A stretch of DNA of 24,561 bases from CAZFUY01 sp964522445. Lineage in GTDB: Bacteria > Pseudomonadota > Gammaproteobacteria > SZUA-229. This document shows, in pieces, positions 17,034 to 23,004 of the stretch. Position numbers and translations under genes: made by a program. Location of the stretch: assembly GCA_964522445.1 (NCBI GenBank), contig CAZFUY010000039.1, positions 1-24,561 on the forward strand, in the 5' to 3' direction. The notes under the pieces are model-generated. The model did no database searches. It saw only the letters and a list, made by a program, of their open reading frames with translations, and had not been told where the DNA came from. How positions within the stretch are numbered: the first letter of the stretch is position 1; each line of letters opens with the position of its first letter.

Positions 17034-18173
17034 ATGTTTGAATTGATGGATTCTGTGGCCCAAGATGCTGTCATTAAAGTCATTGGAGTAGGCGGTGGTG
17101 GCGGTAATGCCGTAATACATATGCTTGCGAGTGGAATTGATGGTGTAGACTTTATTTGTGCTAATACGGATGCACAGGCACTGACCAAAATTGATGGCGC
17201 TATGTCCTTACAGATTGGTAGCAATATCACCAAAGGTTTGGGTGCAGGTGCAAACCCTGAGATTGGTCGTCAGGCGGCGCTTGAAGATAGAGAGCGTATT
17301 CAGGAAGCGATTATGGGTGCTGATATGGTATTTGTTACTGCCGGAATGGGCGGTGGAACAGGTACGGGGGCTGCGCCAGTGGTTGCACAAATTGCACGTG
17401 ATATGGGTATTCTGGCTGTTGGTGTTGTCACCAAGCCATTTGTCTTTGAAGGTGCAAACCGCATGAAGATTGCCATGCAGGGTATCACTGAACTGAGTCA
17501 GCATGTTGATTCATTAATCACTATTCCAAACGATAAACTGTTAAGTGTTTATGGTCGTGATTTTGATTTAATGAATGCCTTCAAAGGTGCTAATGATGTG
17601 TTACATAATGCGGTACAGGGCATCACTGAGCTGATCACGCATCCGGGTGTTATAAATGTTGACTTTGCTGATGTACGAACCGTTATGTCTCAAAATGGTA
17701 TGGGCATGATGGGATCAGGTCTTGCTGTAGGTGTTGATCGAGCACGTGAAGCTGCAGAAGCCGCTGTTGCAAGTCCATTACTAGAAGATGTCAATATTTC
17801 AGGTGCTCGCGGTATTCTGGTCAATGTTACAGGCACTAATCTGACATTGGGTGAATTTGAAGATATTGGCGCTATTATTAGTGCCTTTGCATCAGAAGAA
17901 GCCATTGTTGTAATGGGTACAGCTATAGATGAAAGCCTGGAAGATGAGCTTCGTGTTACTGTTGTTGCTACTGGTTTAGGCAATCAAACATCGGCTAGCG
18001 CTGGCAAGCCGATGAAGGTTGTGAAGAAAACCAGCAATGGTGATATTGACTATGATGAGCTAAGTAAACCCGCCGTATTAAGAAGAAAAGCAGCAGGTGA
18101 TAATTTTGGTTCTGAAGCTTTTGATGATGAAATGCTGGATATTCCTGCGTTTTTACGTCGACAGGCCGATTAG
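17034..18173 (+). CDS. ftsZ: Cell division GTPase FtsZ
   Basis: FtsZ is the tubulin homologue that polymerises into the Z-ring. At 379 aa, the N-terminal GTPase domain has GVGGGGGNAVIHM, the tubulin signature G106-GGTGT-G112, and the NDKLL and T7-loop region VDFADVRTVMSQNGMGMMGSG. A short linker follows, and the C-terminal peptide DEMLDIPAFLRRQAD is the FtsA- and ZipA-binding motif. GAGGAG at 17021-17026, 7 bases before the ATG, is one of the best ribosome sites in the window, in keeping with the high FtsZ levels cells need. It is separated from ftsA by 78 bases, so extra regulation there is possible. Confidence 0.98.
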   Translation: MFELMDSVAQDAVIKVIGVGGGGGNAVIHMLASGIDGVDFICANTDAQALTKIDGAMSLQIGSNITKGLGAGANPEIGRQAALEDRERIQEAIMGADMVFVTAGMGGGTGTGAAPVVAQIARDMGILAVGVVTKPFVFEGANRMKIAMQGITELSQHVDSLITIPNDKLLSVYGRDFDLMNAFKGANDVLHNAVQGITELITHPGVINVDFADVRTVMSQNGMGMMGSGLAVGVDRAREAAEAAVASPLLEDVNISGARGILVNVTGTNLTLGEFEDIGAIISAFASEEAIVVMGTAIDESLEDELRVTVVATGLGNQTSASAGKPMKVVKKTSNGDIDYDELSKPAVLRRKAAGDNFGSEAFDDEMLDIPAFLRRQAD

Positions 18174-18271
18174 TTGAGATGCTGTAAGCAAACTGGTAAA
18201 TACAGGGTTAAAAGCTATGTTCATATGAGTTAACGAGCTGTAGTTGAAGTGGATTCTAGTTTTTGTGCGCA

Positions 18272-18292
18272 ACATCAAGTGCCATTTGATGT
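18272..18292 (+). terminator. Hairpin after ftsZ, possible weak terminator or processing site
   Basis: ACATCAA (18272-18278) and TTGATGT (18286-18292) form a perfect 7-bp stem with a 7-base loop about 100 bases after ftsZ. There is no T tract immediately after it (ACTTTTTAC comes about 13 bases later), so it does not meet the standard for an intrinsic terminator. It could stabilise the ftsZ mRNA 3' end or mark partial termination before the lpxC promoter. Confidence 0.3.
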
Positions 18293-18295
18293 GTC

Positions 18296-18424
18296 ATGGG
18301 CTATACTTTTTACGCAGATCTACTTGAAATGCGTTTAAATGACAACGAATCCATGTATAATTTGCGCGCTGTTATTGCGCATAAATTAAAAATATCCAGA
18401 AAATATAGGAAGAATATAGTTTGA
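18296..18424 (+). CDS. Candidate 42-aa ORF overlapping the lpxC start
   Basis: An ATG at 18296 opens a 42-codon frame that ends in TGA at 18422-18424. That TGA overlaps the lpxC TTG start as TTGA, the same junction as rsmH-ftsL. The predicted peptide starts MGYTFYADLLEMRL and ends in a strongly basic segment (HKLKISRKYRKNIV). I recognise no family. Against a real gene: no ribosome binding site before the ATG, rare-type AGA/AGG/ATA codons near the end, and overlap with the likely lpxC promoter. It may be chance. Confidence 0.15.
   Translation: MGYTFYADLLEMRLNDNESMYNLRAVIAHKLKISRKYRKNIV
18334..18361 (+). promoter_or_regulatory. Probable lpxC promoter
   Basis: A perfect -10 box TATAAT (18356-18361) is preceded after 16 bases by TTTAAA (18334-18339), four of six matches to the -35 consensus. 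The predicted start is near 18368, about 50 bases before the lpxC TTG. A TGCGC/GCGCA inverted repeat follows in the leader. A separate lpxC promoter after ftsZ is also known in E. coli. Confidence 0.55.
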
Positions 18425-19332
18425 TTCGTCAACGTACGCTTAAAAATGTAATACGGGCAACCGGTGTTGGACTGCATACTGGCAGTAAAGTTTATTTAAC
18501 TTTAAGGCCCGCTGCTCCTGATACAGGTGTTGTTTTTCGTCGAGTTGATCTGGATTCCCCTGTTGATATCGTCGCAAATGCTGAAAATGTATGTGACACA
18601 AACCTGTCAACTACACTAGGTGACGGTAATATATGTGTTTCTACCGTTGAGCATCTGTTGTCTGCTATGGCCGGTTTAGGCATTGATAATGCGTATATCG
18701 ATTTAAGCGCGGCAGAAGTACCTATTATGGATGGTAGTTCTGGACCATTTGTTTTCCTGTTACAGTCTGCTGGTATTGTTGAGCAAGAAGCGCCTAAACG
18801 CTTTATTCGCATTAAGCGACCAATTATTGTTGAAGAACAGGATAAATGGGCGCGTTTTGAACCCTTTGATGGCTTTAAAGTAAGCTTCACAATTGATTTC
18901 AATCACCCTGTATTTAATGGCGTACCTCAGAATGCAGAAATCGACTTTTCATCGACCTCCTTTGTAAAAGAAGTGAGCCGTGCTCGTACATTTGGTTTTA
19001 TGAGTGACTTTGAAAAACTACGTGAAAACAATCTGGCGCTGGGCGCAAGTCTGGATAATGCAATTGGCGTAGATGATTTTAGAGTATTGAATGAAGATGG
19101 TCTTCGTTATGAAGATGAGTTTGTGAAGCATAAAATTCTTGATGCTATCGGTGATTTATATTTACTGGGTCATAGCTTGATTGGTGCTTATTCCGGTTTC
19201 CGCTCAGGCCATGCTCTGAATAATAAATTACTCAAAACCCTGATTGCAGACCGTGAAGCCTGGGAAGAAGTGACCTTTGAAGATGAAGATGCAAAATCAC
19301 CTATTTCTTATGCACAGCCGGTTCAGGCATAG
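18421..19332 (+). CDS. lpxC: UDP-3-O-acyl-GlcNAc deacetylase LpxC (TTG start)
   Basis: LpxC is the zinc deacetylase that commits UDP-GlcNAc derivatives to lipid A synthesis. At 303 aa it is nearly the E. coli length (305). The zinc ligands H78 (in STVEHLLSAM), H237 and D241 (in HKILDAIGD) and the catalytic H264 (in RSGHALNN) are present. The protein begins IRQRTLKNVIRATGVGLHTG after the initiator, so the TTG at 18421 is well supported: upstream residues are not conserved and no ATG is near. AGGA at 18407-18410 lies 10 bases upstream. It has its own probable promoter and is the last + strand gene before the IS. Confidence 0.96.
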   Translation: MIRQRTLKNVIRATGVGLHTGSKVYLTLRPAAPDTGVVFRRVDLDSPVDIVANAENVCDTNLSTTLGDGNICVSTVEHLLSAMAGLGIDNAYIDLSAAEVPIMDGSSGPFVFLLQSAGIVEQEAPKRFIRIKRPIIVEEQDKWARFEPFDGFKVSFTIDFNHPVFNGVPQNAEIDFSSTSFVKEVSRARTFGFMSDFEKLRENNLALGASLDNAIGVDDFRVLNEDGLRYEDEFVKHKILDAIGDLYLLGHSLIGAYSGFRSGHALNNKLLKTLIADREAWEEVTFEDEDAKSPISYAQPVQA

Positions 19333-19491
19333 TCAATATCTAAAATATATAACTGTCCGGATTCTGCCTGACAGATTCATGCATTAATTCTATATACTCT
19401 AAAAACTGGTAATGCCTTAAATTTAGTCATGAGCAGACATCGTTTGATTGATTATGCTTCGGAACAGACCTTGCTTTTTGAGCTCCGTCCC
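19333..19491. other. lpxC downstream region up to the IS
   Basis: There is no gene here. CTGTC (19353-19357) and GACAG (19370-19374), with an inner GG/CC, form a small hairpin 20 bases after the lpxC stop, without a following T run. The last 19 bases (19473-19491) are the left arm of an imperfect palindrome whose right arm lies beyond the IS. Confidence 0.4.
19481..19491 (+). repeat. Target site duplication, left copy
   Basis: AGCTCCGTCCC abuts the left end of the IS. It matches AGCTCTGTCCC at the right end in ten of eleven positions; the single difference is C at 19486 against T at 21055. Duplications of roughly this size are usual for IS4-family elements. Confidence 0.8.
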
Positions 19492-19520
19492 GAATGGCAC
19501 TAAGTTAAGCCTGTTTAGCA
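19492..19520 (+). repeat. IS terminal inverted repeat, left
   Basis: 29 bases identical to the reverse complement of 21021-21049. The outer end is GAATGGCAC. The repeat contains the transposase stop codon (19505-19507 on the minus strand) and its last five codons, so this end is constrained both as transposase target and as coding sequence. Confidence 0.93.
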
Positions 19521-20974
19521 CGATATTTGCTCCTGTGTTTTATCTCTTTCATTTCATGTCTTGGTGCAGTTAATAGTTGGTAAGGTTTGGGTCTTCGTTT
19601 AACAGCTCCAGGTTCACTTCTTCCCGGTCGATCTACAATAATATTTCCTGCAATCGATTCGTAAAGAAGCTGGATTAAACGACCTTGTTTCTGCCGATCA
19701 TTTTTTATTTGATTTAAATGCGGCTCCCAATGGCGTAGTGCTTGTATGCGCCCTTTAAAACTTATTCGGCATGCCTTAACACCTTTTTTTCTGGCAGCCT
19801 CAATAATAAGACAACGAATACAATTATAAGCAATAAAGTGCATGATGATTTCTTTACGTACCATACTCGGTGTTTTACAACGTAGAATATCCATACCCAT
19901 AGTTGTTTTAATATCTCTAAAAAACAATTCAACATCCCATCGTTGATAGTAAAGATCCGCAATATTATGTGCAGGGTAAGCGTTATGATCAAGCAGAGTT
20001 GTGATGATATAAAACGCACTAACTCTGAACCCAGGTTGATCGACAATCACTTTAATTTGTCGCAGCAAAAGTGTTTCAGGCATGTCTTCCCAGTCTTTTT
20101 GGGTGTAGCTTGATGCTTTTGCTCTTCTGGGTTTTTTCCACTCAATTAAACAATCATTTTCGCCAAGCACTTTAACAGATTTAGCCTCGCAAACAGGCTG
20201 ACGTCTGGCCAGTGTAATAACACTGTCAACGCCTTTGTTTTTAAAGCTAGATACATCAAAATAGCTACAAAAACCTTTGTCTCCAAGAAAAATATCGCCT
20301 GATTTAAAGGTGTCCCACTGCTTATGCAGCATAGGAAGTTCATGACTTTTTTTGTTGCCAACTTCATAGCTAAGTAACGCGCCTGTTTGTAAACAAAAGC
20401 AAGCACAAATAGCCGCTTGCGGAAAACCACAACCCGGTTTCTGATGGCTTTGTTGCGGCCAAATTTCCTGATTTTCTTCCGTATCTGGCATGCTAACACC
20501 CGTACCATTAACAACGACGACTCGTCGCCCATGAAATTGTTCCGTGTTAGCCATTGTCTGAAGATGATTTGATGTGTGCAGAAGTATTTTTTCAAGATGT
20601 AGTGCATCAAGTTTTTTTCTTGCCTGACAATAAGCAGCTGTCGACGATGATGGTAATTTCTTTGACTTCATTGCAGCAAAAGCTTGAAGCTTGCGAACAA
20701 CCTCCTGACAACCCCCATCAGCATCTGATACTTGAGAGAAGAAAGCCCAGAATGTGTTTTCTTTACTGAAAAATCGCTGGCGACTTAATTTCCCTGTTTT
20801 TGCAGGTCGAAGATATTCATTTGGTATGAATTTTCCAAAACAATCCCCAAGCTGACTAAATGTTTTTTGCTTTAGTTGTTCTAACTTTTCAGCTAATATT
20901 TGCTGGGCTGTACGGGGCTTTCTGCGGAGCGTTTGAAGATGGAAACCAGGAAATAAAGGTGTTTGATTTTGCAT
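19505..20974 (-). CDS. IS4-family transposase (DDE)
   Basis: The 489-aa protein should cut and join the IS ends through an RNase H-like DDE domain. The family is shown by VVNGTGVSMPDTEEN (156 on), QKPGCGFPQA, the second Asp D232 in FLGDKGFCSYF, and the IS4 signature Y342-x2-R345-x3-E349-x6-K356 in YYQRWDVELFFRDIK, with exact spacing. The first catalytic Asp is normally in a DGT motif; here position 156 is Asn (codon at 20507-20509), which may make the enzyme inactive. The frame has no stop or shift and the length suggests it is full. The ATG at 20974 has no clear ribosome site, which is common for transposases. The C-terminus is very basic. Confidence 0.93.
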   Translation of the reverse strand: MQNQTPLFPGFHLQTLRRKPRTAQQILAEKLEQLKQKTFSQLGDCFGKFIPNEYLRPAKTGKLSRQRFFSKENTFWAFFSQVSDADGGCQEVVRKLQAFAAMKSKKLPSSSTAAYCQARKKLDALHLEKILLHTSNHLQTMANTEQFHGRRVVVVNGTGVSMPDTEENQEIWPQQSHQKPGCGFPQAAICACFCLQTGALLSYEVGNKKSHELPMLHKQWDTFKSGDIFLGDKGFCSYFDVSSFKNKGVDSVITLARRQPVCEAKSVKVLGENDCLIEWKKPRRAKASSYTQKDWEDMPETLLLRQIKVIVDQPGFRVSAFYIITTLLDHNAYPAHNIADLYYQRWDVELFFRDIKTTMGMDILRCKTPSMVRKEIIMHFIAYNCIRCLIIEAARKKGVKACRISFKGRIQALRHWEPHLNQIKNDRQKQGRLIQLLYESIAGNIIVDRPGRSEPGAVKRRPKPYQLLTAPRHEMKEIKHRSKYRAKQA

Positions 20975-21020
20975 GGAAAATTAGTCGTTTTTGCATCTAA
21001 AATTGATGGCTATTATCTCA

Positions 21021-21049
21021 TGCTAAACAGGCTTAACTTAGTGCCATTC
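21021..21049 (-). repeat. IS terminal inverted repeat, right
   Basis: Reverse complement of 19492-19520 without mismatch over 29 bases; similarity stops at 21020. The end at 21049 is set by the base where the two ends diverge (C outside on the left, T on the complementary strand outside the right), which also fits the duplicated target. Confidence 0.93.
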
Positions 21050-21060
21050 AGCTCTGTCCC
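21050..21060 (+). repeat. Target site duplication, right copy
   Basis: AGCTCTGTCCC directly follows the right inverted repeat and matches 19481-19491 in ten of eleven positions. Confidence 0.8.
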
Positions 21061-21197
21061 CCTCGAAGTGATGACTCTGTATAGCCTTGAGTGGTATCAC
21101 AACGGGAACGGAGCGCAAATAGCGCGATCCATCCCCAGGCAAATCAGGTTTAAAATTTATTGATCTTAAAGTTCTGCAAAAGGATATTCTCAGGTAT
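21061..21197. other. Right part of IS-split palindrome and dciA downstream region
   Basis: There is no gene here. GTGAT 21068-21072 pairs with ATCAC 21096-21100, and inside it ACTC 21074-21077 pairs with GAGT 21089-21092. GGGAACGGAGCGCAAATAGC (21104-21123) pairs with the sequence left of the IS (19473-19491). A short local hairpin GCGC-AAATA-GCGC (21113-21125) competes with the long stem. I see no intrinsic terminator for dciA. Confidence 0.5.
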
Positions 21198-21617
21198 TCA
21201 GCTTAATTTTGACCGATTTTTGGCCAGGTGATTTAAAGCCTGCTGCAAATCAGCATCTGATATTGAATTCGCAGTTTGTTTAATCATATTGGCCGTGCTG
21301 TTATCCAGATGTCTTGGTTTTGGTGCTGGTTTTTCAATGACTCTTTTAGGCTGATATTGCTTAATACGCACTTTATTAATTCTAATATGTGTGTTTTCCT
21401 CAAGCATTTGAATCATATTCTGGCTATAAAGCCTGATTTTGGATGCCCATACGGGTGAGTCGCTTAGCAAAATAAGCTGATTATCACGGATGGCTGATAC
21501 GCTGATGTGTTGCTGGCAATCTACAGGTAAGCAGGCTCTAATTAGTCGTGTGAGTTTATCTAATAACCGTGCTTTTTTTAGTATTTCAGGTTTTATAAAT
21601 TGTGACATCGATTCCAT
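21198..21617 (-). CDS. dciA: DciA-like replicative helicase operator (DUF721)
   Basis: DciA proteins interact with the replicative helicase DnaB in bacteria that lack a DnaC- or DnaI-type loader. The 139-aa sequence shows the DUF721 pattern: an N-terminal helix, then HISVSAIRDNQLILLSDSPVWASKIRLYSQNMIQML, with the SPVWASKLR-like core at about residues 54-63, then a strand VRIKQYQP and a C-terminal helical tail. It probably acts in the cytoplasm at the fork. ATG at 21617 is supported by AGGA (TCCT at 21625-21628 on the + strand) 7 bases upstream; a second in-frame ATG is three codons in. It diverges from the M23 gene and converges with lpxC across the IS. Placement between lpxC and secA matches Pseudomonas. 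Confidence 0.85.
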   Translation of the reverse strand: MESMSQFIKPEILKKARLLDKLTRLIRACLPVDCQQHISVSAIRDNQLILLSDSPVWASKIRLYSQNMIQMLEENTHIRINKVRIKQYQPKRVIEKPAPKPRHLDNSTANMIKQTANSISDADLQQALNHLAKNRSKLS

Positions 21618-21863
21618 AGTGAGATCCTAAATTAATCGAATGTGTCTATCAATCTTTTCTTAAGTTTATGTAATTATTAGTTTTTATACTGGGGTTAGTG
21701 GATTGTTGAGCCGTGCTTATTATTTAAGTCGATCGATATTTGTGATCATAGAGTTTGTTAATTGGTTAATTTATGTCACAATCACCGGCTTTATTGCGTA
21801 TTTCTTCTATAATTTAAGTGGTAATCGCTCTTAATATAAGTTACTCAAGTATAACTGTTATCT
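21618..21863. promoter_or_regulatory. Divergent dciA / M23 peptidase promoter region
   Basis: This gap of 246 bases separates divergent genes, so it should hold promoters for both. For the + strand there is a perfect TATAAT at 21808-21813, about 50 bases before the M23 gene, but no good -35 box at normal distance. For the minus strand, TATAAA (complement of 21687-21692, approximately) has a poor -35 match 15 bases away. No ORF of note is present. Confidence 0.4.
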
Positions 21864-22769
21864 ATGAATATAATATTACTCAGTAAGTTTCGCGGCAGAC
21901 CCTACCGGCTTCAGATCGGTAGTCCAATGCAATTAACATTGCTGATGGCATTTACCCTGATTATAGCAACAGGTGTTGGTGTGATGGGGTTCTGGTGGGG
22001 GCAATCCATCCAGTCTTCTGATCGACTAACCGCTGTTCATCAGGAAATTGAGGTGCAGCGAGAGTTAATAAACCAGATTCGCTTTAATGCACAAGCTGAT
22101 CTTGATGCTCTGGCCGCTCGATTAGGTCAAATTCAGGCGCATGCCACCCGTTTAAATGCTTTGGGGCAAAAGTTAATTCATGTAGCCAAACTGGATGCGG
22201 GTGAATTTAATTTTGAACAGTCACCCGGTATGGGCGGGCCTGATGATGTGGATGCTGCTGTAACTTTAGATTTTGGTAGTGAGATTGATAATGTTATTTC
22301 AGAATTAGAAGACCGAGAGCAACAGCTCAGTGTATTAGAAAATATTCTTATTAGTAGCCATATGGAAGATGAAGTGTTTCCAGAAGGTCGTCCTATAAAG
22401 CGAGGCTGGATTTCTTCCTATTATGGTATGCGAACAAACCCATTTACGGGCAAGTTGCAATTTCATAAAGGTATGGATTTTGCCTCAAAATCAGGTAGCA
22501 AAATTCTAAGCGTTGCAGGCGGTGTAGTAACCTGGTCTTCTAAACGATATGGTTATGGTAATCTTGTAGAAATTAACCATGGCAATGGTTATGTCACACG
22601 CTATGGGCATAATAAGGAAAACCTGGTTCAGGTAGGTGATACGGTTAAAAAAGGGCAAATTATCTCACTTATGGGGTCTACAGGGCGTTCAACAGGGCCG
22701 CATGTGCATTTTGAAGTGTTGAAGAATGGTCGTCAGATCAATCCTCATAAATTTGTTCAGAAGCGTTAG
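21864..22769 (+). CDS. Membrane-anchored M23 (LytM) family peptidase
   Basis: The 301-aa protein has a short basic N-terminus, a membrane anchor at about residues 25-47, a helical region likely to form a coiled coil at about 52-110, and a C-terminal LytM domain. The zinc and catalytic residues of an active enzyme are all present: H201-x3-D205 in FHKGMDFA, YGH249, and H280-V-H282 in GPHVHFEV. RGWISSYYGMRTNPFTG opens the domain. Such proteins cleave peptidoglycan cross-links in the periplasm or, when degenerate, activate amidases; this one keeps its active site. The start at 21864 has no good ribosome site but fits the membrane topology. A gene of this type precedes secA in Pseudomonas as well. 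Confidence 0.9.
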   Translation: MNIILLSKFRGRPYRLQIGSPMQLTLLMAFTLIIATGVGVMGFWWGQSIQSSDRLTAVHQEIEVQRELINQIRFNAQADLDALAARLGQIQAHATRLNALGQKLIHVAKLDAGEFNFEQSPGMGGPDDVDAAVTLDFGSEIDNVISELEDREQQLSVLENILISSHMEDEVFPEGRPIKRGWISSYYGMRTNPFTGKLQFHKGMDFASKSGSKILSVAGGVVTWSSKRYGYGNLVEINHGNGYVTRYGHNKENLVQVGDTVKKGQIISLMGSTGRSTGPHVHFEVLKNGRQINPHKFVQKR

Positions 22770-22997
22770 ACTGAAAAAATCTTAAATATTCTTCCAGATT
22801 TCGCCTTTCTCCACTTAAGTCAATAGCCTTTCTCAGGCATAATACGCACACCTAGAAAAAGCAGTTGGCCATGTACATATAACACAGGCTCTTAATTCGC
22901 CGAATTATATGAAAATAAGCTGTCTTTATGCTCTGTACGCGCCTCTAATTATTTTCAGGTTATTTTTGTATATTTATTTTAAGCCAAAGGATTCACC
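22770..22997 (+). other. M23-secA intergenic region
   Basis: These 228 bases hold a 9-base direct repeat GCCTTTCTC (22803-22811 and 22826-22834), a GCCT/AGGC mini-hairpin, an ATGTACAT palindrome near 22871, the palindrome TAATTC-GCC-GAATTA (22893-22907), and a 31-codon ORF that overlaps the secA start. I see no secM gene by sequence and no convincing promoter. Confidence 0.4.
22893..22907. promoter_or_regulatory. 15-bp palindrome upstream of secA
   Basis: TAATTC, a 3-base centre GCC, then GAATTA form a perfect inverted repeat with 6-base arms, about 90 bases upstream of secA. It could be an operator for a dimeric regulator or a weak RNA hairpin. No function can be assigned from sequence alone. 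Confidence 0.25.
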
Positions 22998-23004
22998 ATG
23001 GTAG
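22909..23004 (+). CDS. Candidate 31-aa hydrophobic leader ORF overlapping the secA start
   Basis: ATG at 22909 opens a 31-codon frame ending in TAG at 23002-23004, which covers the secA ATG (22998) in another frame. The peptide starts MKISCLYALYAPLIIF, is very hydrophobic up to about residue 24, and ends KPKDSPW. The layout (short exported-looking peptide translated through the secA start region) recalls SecM-like regulation, but I see no SecM arrest motif and no ribosome binding site before the ATG. AT-rich intergenic DNA often yields such frames by chance. Confidence 0.2.
   Translation: MKISCLYALYAPLIIFRLFLYIYFKPKDSPW

Larger units (their letters stand above)
19492..21049 (-). mobile_element. 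IS4-family insertion sequence, about 1558 bp, complete
   Basis: The element is bounded by perfect 29-bp terminal inverted repeats (19492-19520 and 21021-21049) beginning GAATGGCACTAAGTTAAG, and by an 11-bp flanking direct repeat with one mismatch. One transposase gene on the minus strand fills it; its last codons and stop lie inside the left repeat. It sits between the convergent genes lpxC and dciA, so it breaks no protein gene, but it splits a palindromic sequence. The perfect terminal repeats suggest a fairly recent arrival. The mismatch in the target duplication and an Asn at the first catalytic position suggest some decay since. Confidence 0.93.

Noticed and set aside
20146..20610. Long minus-strand ORFs within the IS in other frames (also 19762-20046)
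   Set aside because: They overlap the transposase in another frame, have no family features, and the transposase frame shows clear DDE motifs.
19473..21123. The split palindrome as a simple bidirectional terminator
   Set aside because: Neither strand has a T tract directly after the stem; the T run at 19475-19479 is before the stem on the + strand.
22803..22834. GCCTTTCTC direct repeat as a regulatory site or CRISPR-like unit
   Set aside because: Only two copies of 9 bases; nothing else supports it. No CRISPR array or tRNA gene was seen anywhere in the window.
22865..22883. TTGGCC and TATAAC as a secA promoter
   Set aside because: The spacer is only 7 bases, far too short for sigma70.
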